Shown here: positions 1 to 15,046 of the stretch, one piece after another
Layout of the letters: every line of letters starts with the position of its first letter
Numbering within the stretch: the first letter of the stretch is position 1
Source: Methylolobus aquaticus
Lineage (GTDB): Bacteria > Pseudomonadota > Gammaproteobacteria > Methylococcales > Methylococcaceae
NCBI GenBank assembly: GCA_004168015.1
Contig: SEYW01000014.1
Span: 1 to 64,000, forward strand
Direction of reading: 5' to 3'
Length of the DNA stretch: 64,000 bases
Notes under the pieces: model-generated
Seen by the model: only the letters and a program-made list of their open reading frames with translations
Told to the model about the DNA's origin: nothing
Database searches by the model: none
Program-made: the position numbers and the translations under genes

Positions 1-113
1 GTCGTCGAATGGGTGCTGCCGGCCAATTCTGGCCGCTCGGCCGAAGATTAGGCCGGGGTCGTTCCGCCGACAGCAGCGCTCCGTTAGCGGTCAGATACGC
101 TCCGGTCATGGAC
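1..113. repeat. Dispersed intergenic repeat, partial copy at window edge
   Basis: Bases 71-113 match bases 2048-2090 closely: both read cagcagc(g/a)ctccgttagcgg and continue with tca(g/a)at(a/g)cgc, ending in ggac. The stretch before it, rich in ggcc, loosely resembles the stretch before 2048. I read this as the 3' half of the same non-coding element. No convincing gene overlaps it. Confidence 0.5.
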
Positions 114-670
114 GAGAAGTTCTCGGCCTATGCGGACAATGACGCCACTGCAAGCCCGGTATTCCCGAAAGACTGCTGCCGATCCTCTGAGCGTGGAGGC
201 CGGGATTAGAGAGCAGACATTTGCGGCGCGAAAGGCAGTAATCAGTCGTCCGCCCGATGTCAAGGTTAGGGTCTGCTACTCCTTTTCTCGTTAACTGACA
301 AAGGTCGCACAGCGGACTGCGCCATCGAAGCGGGTGACCTTGCCGAACGGGATCGGCATCCCCTAGATGCCTCGGTTCTACAGTTCGCTGACAAGCCGCG
401 GCGCCTCGGCGCGGTCACGATGGCGGTCTTCGAGGCGAGCATAACCAGGCAGGACCCAGAAGCGTGTCTGGCAGGTTCCAGGAAGTCGTCGCCGCCACGC
501 CAGCATTCGCCTTGGCCAGTTGACGGACGGTCGGCGGGTACATCTCGTGGTCGTCCAGGATCACGCCCTTTTGGTGATCTTCCGGCTGAGTGACCTCAAG
601 AGTTTGACGTTGCGGGAGGCTTCGGGCCTTCTCTCACGGCGAGTTTTGTGGGGGAGGGGTGCTATAGCGG
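114..670. other. Gene-free stretch, apparently degraded sequence
   Basis: No open frame here looks like a real protein. On the minus strand, bases 300-560 give short protein-like runs broken by stops, such as PIPFGKVTRFDGA and LPGYARLEDRHRD. This suggests a decayed gene rather than a regulatory region, but I could not identify the family. Confidence 0.35.
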
Positions 671-1132
671 TCATGAAACAGCCGGTTTAGGGAGTTGGGT
701 TGGTACTTGTATCCTAACCCAAGTTCCATTGTCCTCTTCAGAATATTTTTTGAAAATGAAAGAGGTCCCGTTTGATAGGGTTACGGAAACCCAATAGTCA
801 ACAGCGGAAATCTCGGCGGGAAATACGTCGATCTGAAGAGGCTCTGGTAGTGCCAGCGCATATTTCCAGGTGTTTGAAGAGTAATGCCAAAAGCGGATTT
901 TATGGTCATTGCAGAGGGCGTAGAGTCCATTAAGTGTTCCTGCAATTTTGAGGACTTTCTTCGAGCCGTCATTGGAGATGGCGGGGAGCTTGCTCCACGA
1001 TCCAGTTTCCAATAGGCGCATAAGGATAGTATTGTCGGCAAGGAGCACCCAGAAGGCAGCATCGACAAGGGAGAGCTGAGATATTGAAGTATTCGGGATG
1101 GGGATAGTGGGAGCTTTCGATGAATCAGACAT
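671..1132 (-). CDS. Hypothetical protein with three propeller-like repeats
   Basis: This 153-residue protein matches no family I can name. Three similar segments recur at about residues 25-52, 69-94 and 111-139. Each begins with an aromatic pair, has a short Asn/Asp turn (ADN, NDH, SNG) and ends near a Trp (SWSKLP, TWKYAL, TWVRI). That spacing resembles beta-propeller or tectonin-type blades. There is no signal peptide or membrane segment. The DNA is visibly less GC-rich than the chromosome around it, the site is a decayed accessory region, and the ribosome-binding site before the ATG is weak. It may be a recently acquired gene or a fragment of a larger propeller protein. Function unknown. 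Confidence 0.5.
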   Translation of the reverse strand: MSDSSKAPTIPIPNTSISQLSLVDAAFWVLLADNTILMRLLETGSWSKLPAISNDGSKKVLKIAGTLNGLYALCNDHKIRFWHYSSNTWKYALALPEPLQIDVFPAEISAVDYWVSVTLSNGTSFIFKKYSEEDNGTWVRIQVPTQLPKPAVS

Positions 1133-1219
1133 TGTAACTCGCCCGTTAAAGCTTTATGGATATTTGCCTAGGCCAGTTTCTGGTCTGGGATCTCTGTTGT
1201 ATTAGTTGAACTTAACCAT

Positions 1220-1381
1220 TCACTGCTTTAGAAGTGGTAATGCCCTTGGGGTTTTTCTGGTGTGGCGGAAGGCGTCGGCGATATGATCAGCGGCGAAATC
1301 GCGAACCGAGTTTATGTAGTCGGTGAGTTCTGCTCCGAAATTGTCGATGGATACGGTAGACGTGAAGGCCTTTATGAACGA
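1220..1381 (-). pseudogene. C-terminal remnant of an unidentified gene
   Basis: An open frame without a start codon runs on the minus strand from a stop at 1382-1384 to a TGA at 1220-1222. Its translation is protein-like, with SIDNFGAELTDYINSVRDF near the middle and RKTPRALPLLKQ at the end. The overlapping plus-strand frame at 1262-1660 has poor composition by comparison. I read this as the tail of a decayed gene lying upstream of and on the same strand as 671-1132. The family is not recognised. Confidence 0.3.
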
Positions 1382-1642
1382 TTAGGAAAAGGCGGATTTT
1401 TATTCCACATTTTTGGCAAAGTCAATGAGCAGTGCGTTCGGGAAACCGCTTCCTGTTTAGAGTCGGCCCGACGCCCACATTTACAGGTTTCGAAGGGCAA
1501 ATGGCGTAGAAAGTTTGTTTCAGTCGCTCACAGTGCTCCTTATCCAGTACCACCTGCAGAACCTCGCTGGGAGCTCAAGTCCTCAGGTCGTTTCGCGGGT
1601 CGGGTCCGGGCAGTAATTCACAATCATGCATCGCGAAAAATT

Positions 1643-1675
1643 GGCTCTTCCCTGCGGTGAACCGCAGGAAGAGCC
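1643..1675. terminator. Strong hairpin, terminator-like, no T run
   Basis: The arms ggctcttccctgcgg and ccgcaggaagagcc pair over 14 bases, with one bulged C and a TGAA loop. It is the strongest hairpin in the left end. The absence of a T run argues against an intrinsic terminator; it may belong to the repeat element that follows. Confidence 0.4.
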
Positions 1676-1904
1676 GAGCCACAGGGCTATTCGGGCGCAC
1701 AGCTCAGGGTACTGGTGTGTCGCGACCCGTCAGGACGACGGAAATGGCTCCATTATCCATCGTTGATAGTCGCTCTCTGAACTGCGGCATTGAACCTATC
1801 GGCTAAAGCCGACGCTCTTTCCCGTTTGCTGCCATTCACGGAATCTAGTCTCCGGGCGTGAAATGCGGGGCTATGGCCTAGGACTTGCCGCCCCGCTTGC
1901 AACT

Positions 1905-2090
1905 TCAAGTGACTGCTTCAGTGTGAAACGGCCCGTCCGATGTCATCCCTGTCGACCCACCACTCTGGGTCGACCAGCGCCTGCCAGCTACTTCCCCTTA
2001 CGACCAGATCCGGCCATTGGACCGGATAGAGCCAGTCTTTCCGACGACAGCAGCACTCCGTTAGCGGTCAAATGCGCGCTAATGCTGGAC
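1905..2090. repeat. Dispersed intergenic repeat, fullest copy
   Basis: The first half (gcttcagt.tgaa, then tgtca..cctgtcgacc and ctttgggtcga-like runs) matches 14281-14350. The second half matches 71-113. Gapped similarity to two other sites suggests one element of roughly 180 bp. It overwrites the 3' end of the broken methyltransferase gene to its right. Confidence 0.5.
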
Positions 2091-2119
2091 AAGGTGCCCG
2101 GTGGCCCGGACGTGCCGCT

Positions 2120-2755
2120 CATTTCGGCTTCTTCCTCGATGCGGCTGTCTTCGCTGCCAGCATCCCGCAGCAGCGTCGCCGACGAGGCTGGCTGACTGAT
2201 CCGATCTCGCGGATTGAAGGGCTTGAAGAACTTGGGAGCCTCCCAGCGGATGGACTCCCAGAACACCAAATTGGCGGGTTCGAATAAGTTCGGCTCTCAG
2301 GTCGTCAGGGCGAGCTTGCCGTCCAGCGTCACCGTACGCCAAAATTCAGTGACCACACCCGGCCTGTCCGGGACGAAGAAGATCCCAAATACGCACACCA
2401 CCGCGTCGAACGTCGCGTCCGGAAATCCCTGCGACATCATGTCCCCCGTCCGGAATTGGGCCTCTGCGCCAGACTCCAACGCAGGACCCTGGCCGGGGGC
2501 CAGTTCGGGCAGGCTTTCAGCCAGATCGACCCCGATCACCCGTCCCTCCGCATCGACAGCTTCCGCCGCCGGGAGTGCCGAGGCGCCGCTCCTGCAGCAA
2601 ACATCGAGCACGCACTGCCCCGATCGCAGATGCAGCCGATCAATGGTGGCCCGCCGGAACCGGTCCCAGAAGGTTTTCGCGGGATGGTCGAACCGATCGG
2701 CGGCGGCGTTGTAGGTGGCGATGGCGCGGCCCTTGGCGCTGTCCAGGCCATTCAT
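2120..2755 (-). pseudogene. Class I SAM methyltransferase, broken by an in-frame TGA
   Basis: The minus-strand frame starts at MNGLDSAKGRAIATYN and shows the SAM-binding motif I as VLDVCCRSG, the Asp of motif II in GVDLA, and the later strand AVVCVFGIFF. This is the UbiE-like class of small methyltransferases. After LALTT a TGA at 2297-2299 stops translation. The same frame then continues with EPNLFEPANLVFWESIR and FNPRDRISQP, which fit this family's usual C-terminal region. The stop therefore replaces a Trp codon (TGG expected). Downstream of about 2120 the frame runs into the dispersed repeat, so the normal end is also missing. On the 5' side it abuts the transposase remnant. Confidence 0.7.
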
Positions 2756-2779
2756 GATGGCTACTTTGTCGCCCTCGGG

Positions 2780-3573
2780 AAGCGCGGGAAGCCGCATGGC
2801 AAATGTAGACGCCGCACCGCATCTGCCCGCGGACGCCGAAGATGGCGCGCTTGCCGCGCAGCTGTCCGGAGTACCGATTGAACGGCGCAACACCGATCAA
2901 GGCGCTGACTTCGCGGCGGAACAGACGCCCCAGTTCCGGAACATCGGCGATCAGCGTGGCGACCGTGGCCGGACCGATGCCGCGCACGGCGGCAAGCCGC
3001 TGGGCGAGATCGGCGTGATGCGTTTCGATGTGCTTGGCGAGTTCAATCTCGACCTCGTTGAGCTGCGCGCTGCGCGCGAATCGCCTTGATCAACGCCTCG
3101 ATGCTCTTGCGGGCGGCGGCATGGCTGACCGAGAGCCGCTGATGTTCGGCAACGTGCAAAACGACAAGCTGGCGCCGGTGGGCTACCAGAGCCTGCAACG
3201 CCTGCTGTTCGGGCGTGGGCAGGGCGCTGATGAACCGATCCCGCTCCGCGTGGCGGGCCAGCACCTGCGACAGTCCGGCGAGCGCCGTGGCGTCGATCCG
3301 GTCGGTCGTAGCGAGGTACATGGCCTTGCCGAAATCCCGCGCCTGCCGAGGATTGACGACGGCTACCGCGAAACCGGCCGCTTGCAGCAGGCAGGCCAGA
3401 TCACGCTCCAGTCCCCCCTTAGCCTCCATGACGATCAGATCGACCGCTACGCCCGCCAGCCGCCTGGCGACGAAGGCGTCGTGGCCATCCTCGTCATTGG
3501 CGAAGGCCTCGATGCTGCCGCCAATGCCAATGGCGGCTTCGAAGGTCTGTTTGGCGATGTCGATGCCAACCAC
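2780..3573 (-). mobile_element. IS110-family transposase remnant, frameshifted and truncated
   Basis: The N-terminal part (GTG at 3573) reads VVGIDIAKQTFEAAIG, with the first Asp of the DEDD RuvC-like fold, then ARDFGKAMYLATTDRIDA, typical of IS110 transposases. It ends at a stop at 3043. The Transposase_20 part continues in another frame from about 3075: IGPATVATLIADVPELG and ALIGVAPFNRYSG, with the conserved G-V-A-P. The shift lies in a run of alternating gc around 3066-3080. The C-terminus is lost near 2780, where the methyltransferase remnant begins. The element cannot encode a working transposase. No terminal repeats are visible, which is usual for the family. Confidence 0.8.
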
Positions 3574-3587
3574 TCGGCCTGATCGGT

Positions 3588-3799
3588 TGCCGTAAGCTGC
3601 TACGTGCCTTTACGCCGTCTCACGACGCTGTTCTGTTCAGCGCCTTCCATCACAGCCTGGGGACGGCGGCCCATTGCTCCCGTAAAATCCGAATCTGCCG
3701 GTGACGGCTCGCGCCTGTCCAGAGCCATCGACCCCGGAGAAGAGCGCTACCGGCGCCGCGCCACTTCCATACCCTAGATCTTGCAGAACGGTCGCTTCC
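3588..3799 (+). pseudogene. Degraded end of a CheR domain, 5' to the first sensor gene
   Basis: Translated in shifting frames, this stretch lines up with the CheR tail of the neighbouring intact gene. CRKLLRAF, SAFHHSL, SESAG, RAID and RYRRR correspond in order to [24 protein letters not shown] and LYRRR there. The distance from the Cys codon to the shared GPPGVL motif is 308 bases here (3588 to 3896) and 315 bases in the intact gene (8080 to 8395). Frame changes fall near 3670 and 3775. On its left it is cut by the IS110 remnant, and the CheB part and most of CheR are gone. The first sensor gene was therefore once a longer fusion. Confidence 0.65.
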
Positions 3800-6736
3800 A
3801 TGATCCCGCACCGACCCTTGCTCACCCGCGACAAGCCCCAACGCGATCCCCGAACGCAAATCGACGCCGCGCTCGCGGCGATGGGGCGGGCATATGGGCC
3901 GCCGGGTGTACTGGTGAACGCCCGATTCGAGCCACTACGATTTTTCGGTGAGTCCGAGCGCTATTTCGCGTTGCCCGCAGGTGTCGCGAATTTTTCTGTA
4001 TTGGCGCTGTGCCGCGAGGAATTGCGCAGCGAAGTGAAGATCCTTGCCTATCGCATGACGGAAGAACGCGTGGAGTCGCTGACGGGGATCGGCACGGTGC
4101 TTCCATTGGAGGGCGGGGCCTTGCGGGTCAGGCCGATACTGCGGCGGATCGAGTCGACGTCGGATGGGTCCGAACCGGCCATTCTGATCAGTTTTGAGGA
4201 AAGCCCTGCCGAGTGCGTGCCGGTCGCCGATACCGAATCCGCCCAAGCTGATGAAATCAGGCGTCTCAGAGACGAACTCACTGGCACGCGGGAGCAAATG
4301 GAGGCCTTGATCAGAGCGTTGGAGGCCTCCAACGAGGAATTGCAATCCCTGAACGAGGAAGCGCAGGCATCCAGCGAGGAAATTCAGTCGTCGAATGAAG
4401 AACTGCAGGCGTCGAACGAGGAGTTGACCACGCTTAACGAGGAACTGCGCCACAAGTCGCTCAAATTGACCCAGGCCAACACCACGCTGGGCAACATCCA
4501 GAACTCGATCAATGCCGGCTTGGTGGTGGTGGACCAGGAAGGCAGGATCACCCGCTTCAACGCGATGGCGGTGCGAATCTTCGGCATGGTGGAAGGCGAT
4601 ATCGGCCAGCACATTTGTGGCGTGCCTTGCCATCTCGATCTGCCCCACCTGCGAGACCGAATCGAAGAGGTCATCGGCGATGGCGGAAAGACACTAGCCC
4701 AGCGCGTCGGTATCGGCGAGCGGCATTTCCTCATGCAAATCGTGCCCTACATCGGCGAGTACGGTCAGTGCGAGGGCGCCGTGCTGACCTTCACCGACAT
4801 TTCGGAAATGCGGCGCGCAGAAAGGGAGCGGGAACTGGCCGAGGAGAAACTCAAGAAAAACCAGGCTCAACTGCTGACCTTTATCCAACACGCGCCCATC
4901 AGCGTCGCCATGTTCGACCGGGGAATGAATTATCTGGCCGCTAGCGGCCGCTGGCTGGCCGACTACGGCAAGGGTAACACCGACTTGGCCGGGCGCAATC
5001 ATTACGAACTGCACCCGGATCTGCCCGACCGTTGGAAGGATATTCATAGGCAGTGTCTGGCCGGCGCCACGCTAAAAAGCGACGAGGACCTGTGGGTTCA
5101 GGGCGATGGCAGCTGTCGCTGGCTGCGCTGGGGGGTGGTGCCCTGGCTCGACAGCGAGGGCGGGACCGGCGGCATCATCATGTCCGCCGAGGACATCACC
5201 GACCGCAGGCTCGTCCAGGAAGCGCTGCGCGAGAGCGAGCGCATTTACCGGGCCATCGGTGAATCCATCGATTATGGGATATGGATTTGTGCGCCCGATG
5301 GCCGCAACACCTACGCCAGCGAATCTTTCCTCAAGCTGGTGGGGATCACCCAGGAACAATGCTCGGATTTCGGCTGGAGCGAAGTCCTGCATCCCGACGA
5401 TGTCGAACCCACCATGACCGCCTGGAAGGAGTGTGTCCGCACCGGGGGCGTTTGGGACATGGAACATCGTTTCCTGGGAGTGGACGGCAACTACCACCCG
5501 GTTCTGGCGCGTGGCGTACCGGTTAGGGACGAGCGGGGCCAGGTGCTCTGCTGGGCAGGCATCAACCTCGATATTGGCCGCCTGAAACAGGCTGAGGCCG
5601 CCCTCATCGAAGCCGACCAGCGAAAAGACGAATTCCTTGCGATGCTGGCCCACGAACTCCGCAACCCCCTGGCCCCCATCGGCAACGCCGTCGAGATCCT
5701 CCGGCGGCCCAACCTGGACGCAGCCCAGATGGCCTGGTGCCGGGACATCATCGACCGCCAAACCGCGCAAATGACCCGGCTGGTCGATGACCTCCTGGAT
5801 ATTTTCCGCATTACCCGGGGCAAGATCGAACTCCTGAAAGCGCCGCTCGCCGTGGCAGATATCGTGCACCGGGCCATCGAGACCGTCCTCCCGTTGATCA
5901 ACGAACGACGTCATGAACTCACTGTCAACCTGCCGCCCGAACCGGTCTGGGTCGAGGGCGATCTGGTCCGGCTGGCCCAGGCGGTGTCAAATCTGCTCAA
6001 CAATGCCGCCAAATACACCAACCAGGGCGGACGGATTGAATTGTCCGTCGAGTCTGGCGGCAACGAGGCCGTCATCCGGGTTCGCGACACCGGACAAGGT
6101 GTCGATGCCGCTGCATTGCCTCATCTGTTCATTCCGTTCTACCAGGTGAGTCGGACCCTGGACCGTTCCGAGGGCGGCTTGGGAATCGGGCTTTCATTAG
6201 TCAAAAAGCTGGTGGACCTGCATGGCGGCAGCGTAGCGGCTTTCAGCGCGGGGCGGGGCCATGGCAGCGAGTTCACGATCCGGCTGCCGCGTCTTTTGGA
6301 CCCGCCGTCCGCCGACCCCCAAACCGCGACTGCGGCCTTTTCGCCCACAGGCGGACTCCGCATCCTGGTGGCGGAAGACAACCACGATGTCGCCGAAAGC
6401 CTCGCCCTGTTGTTGCGGCACGACGGGCATGAGGTCTGGAAAGCCTACGATGGCCCGAGTGCGCTGGAAATGGCGCAGGCCGAACGGCCGGATGTCGTGC
6501 TTCTTGATATCGGGCTACCGGAAATGGACGGCTGGGCGGTCGCCCGCGCGCTGCGGCGGTCCGAGGAAATAGGGAGGGTGCGGCTTATCGCCCTGACAGG
6601 TTACGGGCGGCGCGAAGACCATGAGAAGTCACGCGCCGCCGGGTTGGACGAACATCTGGTCAAACCGGTCAGGCTCGAAGCTTTGCGGCGCTTGCTGGCC
6701 GATTGCCCGAGGCTGGACGTCCCGCGATCGGGATAA
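3800..6736 (+). CDS. Hybrid sensor histidine kinase, 3' survivor of a CheB-CheR-PAS-kinase gene
   Basis: From the ATG at 3800 the protein has about 978 residues; a GTG at 3701 in the same frame lies in the degraded CheR stretch and is less likely. In order: a PAS-like domain shared with the next gene ([13 protein letters not shown]), a Glu/Asn/Ser-rich coiled coil of repeated SNEELQ units, PAS domains, a HisKA domain with the phospho-accepting His in MLAHELRNPLAP (residue 618), an HATPase_c domain with a G2-like GLGIGLSLVKKL, and a C-terminal receiver with the Asp in LLDIGLPEMDGW (residue 903). There is no HPt, so phosphate would have to leave through another protein. It is a tandem paralogue of the next gene, 128 bases away. 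It may still be expressed, but with CheB and CheR gone its methyl-switch function must be lost. Confidence 0.8.
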   Translation: MIPHRPLLTRDKPQRDPRTQIDAALAAMGRAYGPPGVLVNARFEPLRFFGESERYFALPAGVANFSVLALCREELRSEVKILAYRMTEERVESLTGIGTVLPLEGGALRVRPILRRIESTSDGSEPAILISFEESPAECVPVADTESAQADEIRRLRDELTGTREQMEALIRALEASNEELQSLNEEAQASSEEIQSSNEELQASNEELTTLNEELRHKSLKLTQANTTLGNIQNSINAGLVVVDQEGRITRFNAMAVRIFGMVEGDIGQHICGVPCHLDLPHLRDRIEEVIGDGGKTLAQRVGIGERHFLMQIVPYIGEYGQCEGAVLTFTDISEMRRAERERELAEEKLKKNQAQLLTFIQHAPISVAMFDRGMNYLAASGRWLADYGKGNTDLAGRNHYELHPDLPDRWKDIHRQCLAGATLKSDEDLWVQGDGSCRWLRWGVVPWLDSEGGTGGIIMSAEDITDRRLVQEALRESERIYRAIGESIDYGIWICAPDGRNTYASESFLKLVGITQEQCSDFGWSEVLHPDDVEPTMTAWKECVRTGGVWDMEHRFLGVDGNYHPVLARGVPVRDERGQVLCWAGINLDIGRLKQAEAALIEADQRKDEFLAMLAHELRNPLAPIGNAVEILRRPNLDAAQMAWCRDIIDRQTAQMTRLVDDLLDIFRITRGKIELLKAPLAVADIVHRAIETVLPLINERRHELTVNLPPEPVWVEGDLVRLAQAVSNLLNNAAKYTNQGGRIELSVESGGNEAVIRVRDTGQGVDAAALPHLFIPFYQVSRTLDRSEGGLGIGLSLVKKLVDLHGGSVAAFSAGRGHGSEFTIRLPRLLDPPSADPQTATAAFSPTGGLRILVAEDNHDVAESLALLLRHDGHEVWKAYDGPSALEMAQAERPDVVLLDIGLPEMDGWAVARALRRSEEIGRVRLIALTGYGRREDHEKSRAAGLDEHLVKPVRLEALRRLLADCPRLDVPRSG

Positions 6737-6864
6737 ACTGAGATTCTCCGTCGGAATGGGGACAGAGCGCCCCTCGTCAGCGTGCCACGGGCGGAATTCC
6801 TCATTTAGCGATCTGGTATCGGCCGTAAACAAACCCACACACATCTGAAGAAGGCGCGGTCGCC

Positions 6865-14052
<7,188 letters not shown>

Positions 14053-14553
14053 ATGCGCAGGCAGAAGCGCCTCGCCTTTGGCGTTTTGGGCTCCTCACAC
14101 CTTTTGCGGCTCGAAACGCCGAGATTGCCCTTCAGTTCAGTTGCCGACTCGCTGACCAACGACTGTTTTCGGGCGGCTGCTCTAACAAGCAGATTGCCGA
14201 AAGCTGACCACGGGCAAAATCGGAACTTGGACCCCAGCATCCGTTTTGTTCGAAGACTTGCCGGCCAGTGTGTGATTCCGGATGTCCGCTTCAGTCTGAA
14301 GCGAGCCATCCAATGTCAGTCCTGTCGACCGCCTGCTTTGGGTCGAGAGCACGCCTCCTCCTGACCAGAGGGTAGCCGTTTCGATCATTGGACTTGTCGA
14401 CGGGGGCGAAGCATGACTCGGCTGACTCGGGTAGTCATCGATTGCGCAGCCCGCCAGCTCGTACCGCTGCTCGCGTCAACGCGCCCGCGATCTGCACCGA
14501 GGTCGCGAATGGCTATATGATCGAGCCCATTTCAAGGCAAATGGGAAGAGAGC
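14053..14553. other. Intergenic stretch with dispersed repeat, no gene seen
   Basis: About 500 bases separate the giant sensor gene from the EVE-domain gene. The right half holds a copy of the dispersed repeat (listed separately). No frame looks coding, and no clear intrinsic terminator follows the sensor gene. Confidence 0.5.
14275..14400. repeat. Dispersed intergenic repeat, 5' half
   Basis: Reads gatgtccgcttcagtctgaa, then tgtcagtcctgtcgaccg and ctttgggtcga, and finally tcattggac. It matches 1910-2020 in the same order with scattered differences. The second half of the element, found at 71-113 and 2048-2090, is absent here. Confidence 0.5.
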
Positions 14554-15012
14554 ATGCGCTACTGGCTGATGAAGTCCGAGCCGACCGAATTCAGTATCGA
14601 CGATCTGGAGCAGCGGCCGAACCAGACCGAGCCCTGGGATGGGGTCAGGAACTACCAGGCCCGCAACATGATGCGGGACGATATGAAAGCGGGCGACGGG
14701 GTGCTGTTCTACCACTCCAACTGTGCCGTGCCCGGTGTGGTCGGGATCGCTGAAATCGCGCGCGAGGCTTATCCGGATGCCACCGCGTTCGATCCGGAGC
14801 ATGTCCATTACGATCCGAAGAGTGCGCCCGAGAAGCCGGTCTGGTTGATGGTCGACGTGCGTTTCGTGCGAAAGCTGCAGCGCACGATCAGCCTGGCCGA
14901 GCTTCGCGAACAGCCGGCGCTGGAGGGACTGCCACTGATCCGGCGTGCCAACCGGCTGTCGGTGATGCCGGTGACCGAGCCACAGTGGGCGTTCATCCTG
15001 TCGCTGGAATAG
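14554..15012 (+). CDS. EVE domain-containing protein
   Basis: A 152-residue single-domain protein of the EVE (PUA-like) family, the same fold as human THYN1. The family is thought to bind modified bases in nucleic acids. The start MRYWLMKSEPTEFSIDDL and the motif WDGVRNYQARNMM are characteristic, as is the central GDGVLFYHSN. The length is normal for the family. GGAAGAGAGC lies just before the ATG. It is convergent with ilvA, 34 bases apart. The ligand cannot be deduced from sequence, and no restriction or modification genes are adjacent. Confidence 0.9.
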   Translation: MRYWLMKSEPTEFSIDDLEQRPNQTEPWDGVRNYQARNMMRDDMKAGDGVLFYHSNCAVPGVVGIAEIAREAYPDATAFDPEHVHYDPKSAPEKPVWLMVDVRFVRKLQRTISLAELREQPALEGLPLIRRANRLSVMPVTEPQWAFILSLE

Positions 15013-15046
15013 CCGGCATGGCGGAGGCCTGTCGGAGGGCGCGGGC

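Noticed and set aside
1262-1660. A 132-codon open frame on the plus strand starting at GTG
   Set aside because: No ribosome-binding site, implausible composition, no recognisable motif, and its end lies inside a strong hairpin. The minus strand of the same stretch looks more protein-like.
3701-3799. Upstream GTG start at 3701 for the first sensor gene
   Set aside because: The added 33 residues come from an out-of-frame reading of the degraded CheR tail, so they are not likely part of the functional protein.
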